Below are positions 59,355 to 64,000 of a stretch of DNA of 64,000 nucleotides, piece by piece. The notes under the pieces were generated by a model. It made no database searches. It was not told where the DNA came from and saw only the letters and a program-made list of their open reading frames with translations. The translations under genes were made by a program, and so were the position numbers. The stretch comes from Sphaerisporangium sp040683095 (lineage in GTDB: Bacteria; Actinomycetota; Actinomycetes; Streptosporangiales; Streptosporangiaceae): positions 186,001-250,000 of the forward strand of contig NZ_JBFBCI010000001.1 in NCBI RefSeq assembly GCF_040683095.1, in the 5' to 3' direction. The number at the start of each line of letters is the position of its first letter. The first letter of the stretch is position 1.

Positions 59355-60314
59355 ATGAGCGATCTCGGCCATGTGCTCGTGCTGGCGGGCGGGTTGTCGT
59401 ACGAGCGGGAGGTCTCCCTCCGCTCGGGCCGCCGGGTGAGCGAGGTGCTCCGTGCCACCGGGATCGACGTCGAGACGCGTGACACCGACGCGAGCCTGGT
59501 GCCCGCCGTCCTCGCCGACCCGCCGGATGTCGTTTTCGTGACGCTGCACGGCGGAAGCGGGGAGGACGGCGCGATCCGCTCGGTTCTGGAGCTGCTCTCG
59601 GTGCCGTACGTCGGGGCGGCGCCGGACGCGTGCCGCATCGCCTACGACAAGCCGACCGCCAAGACCGTCGTACGCTCGGTCGGCGTGCGCACCCCCGAGG
59701 CCGTCGTTCTCCCCAAGGAGACCTTCCACGACCTCGGCGCGGCCGCCGTGCTGGCCCGCATCATCGACCGGCTCGGGCTGCCGCTGTTCGTCAAGCCGTC
59801 ACGCGGCGGCTCCGCGCTCGGCGCGTCCATCGTCCGTAAGGCCGACGAGCTGCCCGCCTCCATGGTCGGCTGCTTCGCGTACGGCGACACCGCGCTCGTC
59901 GAGCGGTACATCGAGGGCGTGGAGGTTGCGGTGTCCGTCGTGGACGTCGGCGAGGGGCCGGTGGCGCTGCCGCCCGTCGAGATCGTCGCCAACGAGGGCG
60001 TGTACGACTACTCCGCCCGCTACACCGCCGGGCACACCGAGTTCTTCGCCCCGGCACGGCTGCGCCCCGAGGTGGCCGACGCGTGCGCCCAGATGGCCAT
60101 CACCGCGCACACCGCGCTCGGCCTCCGCGACCTGTCGCGGACCGACATCATCGTCGACGCCCAGGGCCTCCCGCACTTCCTGGAGGTCAACGTGGCGCCC
60201 GGCATGACCGAGACCTCCCTCCTCCCCATGGCGGTGGAAGCCGCCGGTGAGGACCTGTCCGCGATCTGCGCGTCCCTGCTGCGCGCCGCCGTCCGCCGCG
60301 CCTCGGCCGAGTAG
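59355..60314 (+). CDS. D-alanine--D-alanine ligase family protein
   Basis: 319 residues. ATP-grasp fold: VLAGGLSYEREVSLRSGRRV at the N-terminus, LPLFVKPSRGGSALGASIVR as the ATP loop, LVERYIEGVEVAVSV and the C-terminal catalytic stretch LSRTDIIVDAQGLPHFLEVN plus APGMTETSLLP. It is somewhat shorter than canonical Ddl (about 350-370). A second Ddl-like gene beside parAB is known in actinomycetes; whether this is the main peptidoglycan ligase is unclear. Confidence 0.85.
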   Translation: MSDLGHVLVLAGGLSYEREVSLRSGRRVSEVLRATGIDVETRDTDASLVPAVLADPPDVVFVTLHGGSGEDGAIRSVLELLSVPYVGAAPDACRIAYDKPTAKTVVRSVGVRTPEAVVLPKETFHDLGAAAVLARIIDRLGLPLFVKPSRGGSALGASIVRKADELPASMVGCFAYGDTALVERYIEGVEVAVSVVDVGEGPVALPPVEIVANEGVYDYSARYTAGHTEFFAPARLRPEVADACAQMAITAHTALGLRDLSRTDIIVDAQGLPHFLEVNVAPGMTETSLLPMAVEAAGEDLSAICASLLRAAVRRASAE

Positions 60315-60402
60315 GCGTCGCCGCGGCGCCGTGCCATCGCGCGGCGCCGCGACCGGCCATCCGGCCCGTATCGAGATCAGGGCGGCGGCGTAGCCTGGCG
60401 GC

Positions 60403-61440
60403 GTGATCGAGACCTTTTACGCCAAGAGCTTCGCCAGTGACAATCACGCGGGGGCGCACCCGTCCGTGATCGCCGCGGCGGGCGCCGCCAACGACGGGGA
60501 CGCGCCCTCCTACGGCGGCGACCCGTGGACGGACGCCCTCGATGGTCAGATTCGCGCCGAGTTCGGCGACGCGGCCACGAGCCTGGTCGTCCTCAACGGC
60601 ACCGGCGCCAACATGGTGAGCCTCAGCCTCATGCTGGGGCGGCGCTACGAGGCGGTCATCTGCCCGGAGACCGCGCACATCGCCACGCACGAGGCCGGCG
60701 CGAGCGAGCGCGTCCTCGGCGTCAAGCTGATCACCGTCCCGACGCCCGACGGGAAGCTGACCCCCGGAGACGTGACCGCCCGGGCCGCCGACCCGGCGGA
60801 CTTCAATCTGGCGCAGCCGAAGGTCGTCTCCATCTCCCAGGTGACCGAGCTCGGGACGTGCTACACAACGGAGGAGGTCGCCGCGCTGGCGGAGACGGCG
60901 CACGCCCACGGCATGCTGCTCCACGTGGACGGCGCCCGGCTGGCCAACGCCGCCGCCTTCCTCGGGTGCTCGCTGCGCGCGCTGACCACCGACGCCGGAG
61001 TGGACGTGGTGAGCTTCGGCGCGAGCAAGAACGGGGCGATGGTCGGGGAGGCGGTGATCGTACTGCGTCCCGGGCTGGCGGAGGGCGGGCCGATCCTGCG
61101 CCGGCAGACGCTCCAGCTCGCGTCCAAGATGCGGTTCGTCTCGGCGCAGATCTCGGCTCTGCTCACCGACGAGCTCTGGCGCCGGAACGCCGTCCACGCG
61201 AACGCCATGGCCCGCAGGCTCGCGGACGCCGTCGAGGATCTTCCAGGGCTGACGATCCGCTGGCCGGTCCAGTCCAACGCCGTCTTCGCGTCCATCCCGG
61301 CGGAGGCGACCGCCGTGCTGCAGGCCCGCTTCCGCTTCCACGTCACGGACGGCACCGCCCGCTGGATGACCGCGTTCGACACCACACCCGAGGACGTCGA
61401 CACGTTCGCAATGGCGATCCGCCAGGCCCTCAAGGACTGA
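60403..61440 (+). CDS. Low-specificity L-threonine aldolase / beta-eliminating lyase
   Basis: 345 residues. Fold type I PLP enzyme with FASDNHAGAHPSVIAAAGAA, the cofactor loop LNGTGANMVSLSL, LLHVDGARLANAAAF and PLP-Lys209 (SFGASKNGAM). The DNHAG start and spacing match threonine aldolases, which cleave L-threonine to glycine and acetaldehyde. A related beta-eliminating lyase activity cannot be excluded. Confidence 0.88.
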   Translation: MIETFYAKSFASDNHAGAHPSVIAAAGAANDGDAPSYGGDPWTDALDGQIRAEFGDAATSLVVLNGTGANMVSLSLMLGRRYEAVICPETAHIATHEAGASERVLGVKLITVPTPDGKLTPGDVTARAADPADFNLAQPKVVSISQVTELGTCYTTEEVAALAETAHAHGMLLHVDGARLANAAAFLGCSLRALTTDAGVDVVSFGASKNGAMVGEAVIVLRPGLAEGGPILRRQTLQLASKMRFVSAQISALLTDELWRRNAVHANAMARRLADAVEDLPGLTIRWPVQSNAVFASIPAEATAVLQARFRFHVTDGTARWMTAFDTTPEDVDTFAMAIRQALKD

Positions 61441-61539
61441 CCCCGTTCGAGGCACCTCAAGAGCATCCCGAACCCGCCGAGCCGAAAGCGAGGCCATAGG
61501 CCCGAACCGCCGTGCCGAAGGCGCGGCCATAAGCGCTGT

Positions 61540-61553
61540 GTTTCACGTGAAAC
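61540..61553. promoter_or_regulatory. parS centromere site
   Basis: GTTTCACGTGAAAC, the exact 14-bp parS palindrome, 46 bases beyond the parB stop. It is bound by ParB to start chromosome segregation. Confidence 0.95.
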
Positions 61554-61599
61554 GGTGCGGGGATCGCCCGGCCGGGCTTCCCCGCTACACGAGGAGCGT

Positions 61600-62607
61600 T
61601 CAGTCGTCCAGGCCGTGCACGGAGCCCGCGGCTCCGGGAGCCATGGCGCTGATGATGCGTTCGAGATCGTCCATGGTGGCGAACTCGACGACGATGCGGC
61701 CCTTGTGCCGGCCGAGGTCGACCTTCACCCGGGTCTCGAAGTGGTCGGAGAGCCGGGTCGCGAGGTGCGCCAGCGTGGGGTCGGCGGCCTCCTTGGCGCG
61801 GCGGGCCCGGGGTGCCGGGGCCGCGGTCGCCTCCCCCATCGAGACGATCTCCTCGACGGTGCGGACGGACAGCCCCTCGGCGACGATACGGGCGGCGAGG
61901 TGCTCCTGCGCCGCCGAGTCGCTGAGCGCGAGCAGTGCCCGGGCGTGGCCGGCGCTGATCGTACCGGCCGCCACACGCAGCTGGACGTTGCCCGGCAGAT
62001 TGAGCAGCCGCAGCGTGTTGGTGATGTGCGAGCGCGAACGGCCGATGCGCTGGGCGAGCTGCTCGTGGGTGGCGCCGAAGTCGTCCAGGAGCTGACGGTA
62101 GGCCGCGGCCTCTTCCAGTGAGTTGAGCTGCTCCCGCTGGAGGTTCTCGATGAGCGCGTCCCGGAGCATCGCGTCGTCCTGGGTGTTCCGGACGATGGCC
62201 GGGACCTCCGTGAGGCCGAGGAGCTTGGAGGCCCGCCAGCGCCGCTCCCCCATGACCAGCTCGTAGCGATCTTCGCCCAGGGACCGCACGACGATCGGCT
62301 GGAGGAGGCCGACCTCGCGGATGGACTCGGCGAGCTCGGCGAGGGCGTCGTCGTCGAAGATCTCCCGGGGCTGCCTCGGGTTCGCGGTGATCGCCTCGAC
62401 GGGGATCTCCATGAAATACGCGCCCGCGACGGGCTTGAGTCCGCCGTCCACCGGGGTGGTCTCCGGGACCGCGCCCACCCCGGCGCTCGCGCTCACGTCG
62501 GCGCCCGTGCCCGTACTCGTGCCCGCGCTCGGCGGCGCCTCGACGATCGGCCCGGTGGGGATCAGGGCTCCGAGTCCCTTCCCCAATCCACGCCTTTGCT
62601 GCCCCAC
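61600..62607 (-). CDS. parB: Chromosome-partitioning protein ParB
   Basis: 335 residues. MGQQRRGLGKGLGALIPTGP is the typical start. The CTPase domain has PRQPREIFDD and VMGERRWRASKLLGL, the helix-turn-helix is QLAQRIGRSRSHITNTLRLL, and a basic C-terminal dimerisation domain ends it. It binds parS, spreads as a CTP-driven clamp and works with ParA. Its gene follows parA. Confidence 0.97.
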   Translation of the reverse strand: MGQQRRGLGKGLGALIPTGPIVEAPPSAGTSTGTGADVSASAGVGAVPETTPVDGGLKPVAGAYFMEIPVEAITANPRQPREIFDDDALAELAESIREVGLLQPIVVRSLGEDRYELVMGERRWRASKLLGLTEVPAIVRNTQDDAMLRDALIENLQREQLNSLEEAAAYRQLLDDFGATHEQLAQRIGRSRSHITNTLRLLNLPGNVQLRVAAGTISAGHARALLALSDSAAQEHLAARIVAEGLSVRTVEEIVSMGEATAAPAPRARRAKEAADPTLAHLATRLSDHFETRVKVDLGRHKGRIVVEFATMDDLERIISAMAPGAAGSVHGLDD

Positions 62608-62753
62608 GACTCCTCCTTGCCCGACGGCCCGTTCACGCGGAGACGGCCGCCGTCATCGCCGCCTCTGCCGCCGCGTCCTCGACTTGATCCTCACGTACCG
62701 GTCGGGCCTGGCGCGTGCTCCTCCACGCGGAGGGCATCGGCCGCCGGACCCGA

Positions 62754-63692
62754 TCAGTTCCCCGCCACCGTGGCCCCCCGGAAGGCGAGCTCGCGCGCCG
62801 CGTCCATGTAGGCCATGGCCCCGCTGGAGCCCGCGTCGTAGGTCAGCACGGACTGCCCATAGCTGGGCGCCTCGGACACCCGGACGCTGCGGGGGATGAC
62901 CGTGTTGAGCACGGTGTCGCCGAAGTGCGAGCGCACCTCCTCGGCCACCTGGGACGCCAGCCGTGTACGGCCGTCGTACATGGTGAGCAGGATCGTGGAG
63001 ACGCGAAGGGCCTGGTTCAGGTGCACCCGCACGAGCTCGACGTTCTGGAGGAGCTGGCTGACCCCTTCCAGCGCGTAGTACTCGCACTGAATCGGGATCA
63101 AGACCTCCTCCGCCGCGACCATGGCGTTGACGGTGAGCAGGCCGAGCGAGGGCGGGCAGTCGATGAGGATGTAGTCGAGCTCGTTGACGTCGTATGCCTC
63201 GAGCGCCCGCTTCAGCCGGGCCTCGCGCGCGACAAGGGAGACGAGCTCGATCTCGGCACCGGCCAGGCCGATCGTCGCCGGAGCGCAGAAGAGGTTGGGC
63301 ATGTCGGGCACCGGGCTGACGATCTCCTTGAGCGGGAGATCTTCGACCAGGACCTGGTACACGGACGGGATGTTCCCGCGGTGCTCGACCGAGAGCGCCG
63401 TCGAGGCGTTGCCCTGGGGGTCGAGGTCGACGACCAGGACCCGCTGGCCGTGCATCGACAGCCCCGCGGCGAGGTTGACCGCCGTCGTGGTCTTGCCGAC
63501 GCCGCCCTTCTGGTTGGCGATGGTGATGATGCGTCGTCGCGGAGGGCGGGGCCAGTCGCCTTCCGACATGCCTGAGGAGTAGCCGATCGAAGCGGCCACG
63601 GGAGCTGACGGAGCTGTTTCACGTGAAACCACTGAGCTGAGCGCCTCTCGGACCAGCGGCGAATCGCCGGGGTTAAGGGGGGACTGTGTCAC
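62754..63692 (-). CDS. parA: Chromosome-partitioning ATPase ParA
   Basis: 312 residues from the GTG at 63692, preceded by AAGGA; upstream in-frame codons are repeat-derived and not conserved. Deviant Walker A KGGVGKTT (62-69), Walker B YILIDCPPSLGLLTVNAM, and the later VIPRSVRVSEAPSYG are intact. An N-terminal extension of about 50 residues is present and contains a parS site in its codons (VVSRET). ParA positions the ParB-parS complex. Confidence 0.96.
   Translation of the reverse strand: MTQSPLNPGDSPLVREALSSVVSRETAPSAPVAASIGYSSGMSEGDWPRPPRRRIITIANQKGGVGKTTTAVNLAAGLSMHGQRVLVVDLDPQGNASTALSVEHRGNIPSVYQVLVEDLPLKEIVSPVPDMPNLFCAPATIGLAGAEIELVSLVAREARLKRALEAYDVNELDYILIDCPPSLGLLTVNAMVAAEEVLIPIQCEYYALEGVSQLLQNVELVRVHLNQALRVSTILLTMYDGRTRLASQVAEEVRSHFGDTVLNTVIPRSVRVSEAPSYGQSVLTYDAGSSGAMAYMDAARELAFRGATVAGN
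63616..63629. promoter_or_regulatory. parS centromere site inside parA
   Basis: GTTTCACGTGAAAC lies within codons 22-26 of parA (V-S-R-E-T), so the site is both coding and centromeric. It is 2.1 kb from the parS at 61540. Confidence 0.95.
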
Positions 63693-63730
63693 GGCCGTCG
63701 TCCTTTCAACCGGCACGGCGGGTGGGGTTG

Positions 63731-63797
63731 CCGGCCAGCCAAGGCCGGACGGCCTCCCGCTTGTGGCGGAGACATGACTACCCGGCCAGCCAAGGCC
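63731..63797. repeat. Direct repeat CCGGCCAGCCAAGGCC
   Basis: Two 16-bp copies (63731-63746 and 63782-63797) 51 bases apart in the rsmG-parA gap. Function unknown; they explain the repeated GLGWPA residues in the upstream open frame. Confidence 0.75.
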
Positions 63798-63820
63798 GCC
63801 TGCCGTATCCGGCATGACCG

Positions 63821-64000
63821 TCACCTCTTCCGTCGACGCCGCGTAGCCTGCGCGCGTCGAGCTGGCGAGCGTCCGGCGACCACCCGGACAAGAGTCGCGG
63901 GCGGATCGACCTTACCGCGCCCGACCGTGACAAGTTCTGCGGTCTGCACCCCATATGCCTGCAATTGTTGCCTTGCGGCCTCCAATTCCTCGGCGGCACG
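63821..64000 (-). CDS. rsmG: 16S rRNA (guanine-N7)-methyltransferase RsmG (C-terminal part)
   Basis: Only the last 59 codons are in the window. AAEELEAARQQLQAYGVQTA and VDPPATLVRVVAG match the C-terminus of RsmG/GidB, which methylates G527 of 16S rRNA. A basic tail ends the protein. The order rsmG-parA-parB is conserved and places oriC just beyond the edge. Confidence 0.85.
   Translation of the reverse strand, partial: RAAEELEAARQQLQAYGVQTAELVTVGRGKVDPPATLVRVVAGRSPARRAQATRRRRKR

Noticed and set aside
62754..63824. Longer ParA starting upstream at 63824
   Set aside because: The extra 44 codons encode repeat-derived residues (GLGWP twice) from the 16-bp intergenic repeats, and the GTG at 63692 has a ribosome-binding site.

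Overview
The window is high-GC actinomycete chromosome, most likely from the order Streptosporangiales or a close relative. The gene order on the right half (dnaB, rpsF-ssb-rpsR-rplI, ponA-type PBP, ino1, CCA tRNA nucleotidyltransferase, murJ, sigM with its anti-sigma factor, trxBA, parB, parA, rsmG) is the conserved origin-proximal order of Actinobacteria. Two consensus parS sites lie at the parAB end, so oriC should lie just beyond the right edge. The genus is inferred from gene content only; no 16S or dnaA is in view.

Positions 1-11,100 are an accessory region built from layers of mobile-element scars. They include the tail of a likely site-specific recombinase, a low-GC WbqC plus formyltransferase pair, a TnpB/IS605 remnant, and a tRNA-Ser(GGA) 3' fragment flanked on both sides by paired GTCTCAGTT repeats. 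Further right are a duplicated copy of the tRNA's downstream terminator, a secreted beta-trefoil-like protein, a truncated ECF sigma factor, phage-like fragments that break into a GNAT gene, two UTRA/GntR proteins, a DUF397 stub and an internally deleted tyrosine integrase. This region ends at an intact tRNA-Ser(CGA). A conserved stretch (zinc metallopeptidase, two conserved proteins, a His/Lys-rich secreted protein) sits inside it.

Positions 11,100-31,000 hold tadA with two TadA-associated proteins, upp, a small-membrane-protein/PH-domain pair, a TPR-type XRE regulator, a FadR-type regulator with a perfect operator, a second DnaN-like clamp, and a LuxR/HisKA_3 two-component system divergent from a drug-type ABC exporter with a 20-bp palindrome between them. 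They continue with a metallophosphoesterase, SoxR with its own sox box, a replicative helicase split by a class 3 intein, a MATE transporter and an amino-acid ABC importer. Positions 31,000-42,700 carry the ribosomal/SSB cluster, an AP-endonuclease-type protein, two GT-C glycosyltransferases, a class A PBP, PadR-ino1 and idi. Positions 43,000-64,000 carry an MFS transporter, bioA with a repeat insertion, tRNA repair, a deacylase, the DUF6049-murJ-pseudokinase envelope operon, sigM with its anti-sigma factor, trxBA behind a SigR-type promoter, amino-acid enzymes, and parBA-rsmG.

The most notable items are the intein in the DnaB P-loop with a cysteine-rich insert between its endonuclease motifs, the stacked tRNA-Ser integration scars, the free-standing MurJ-associated pseudokinase, the His/Lys-rich exported protein, and several perfect operators that link regulators to targets.
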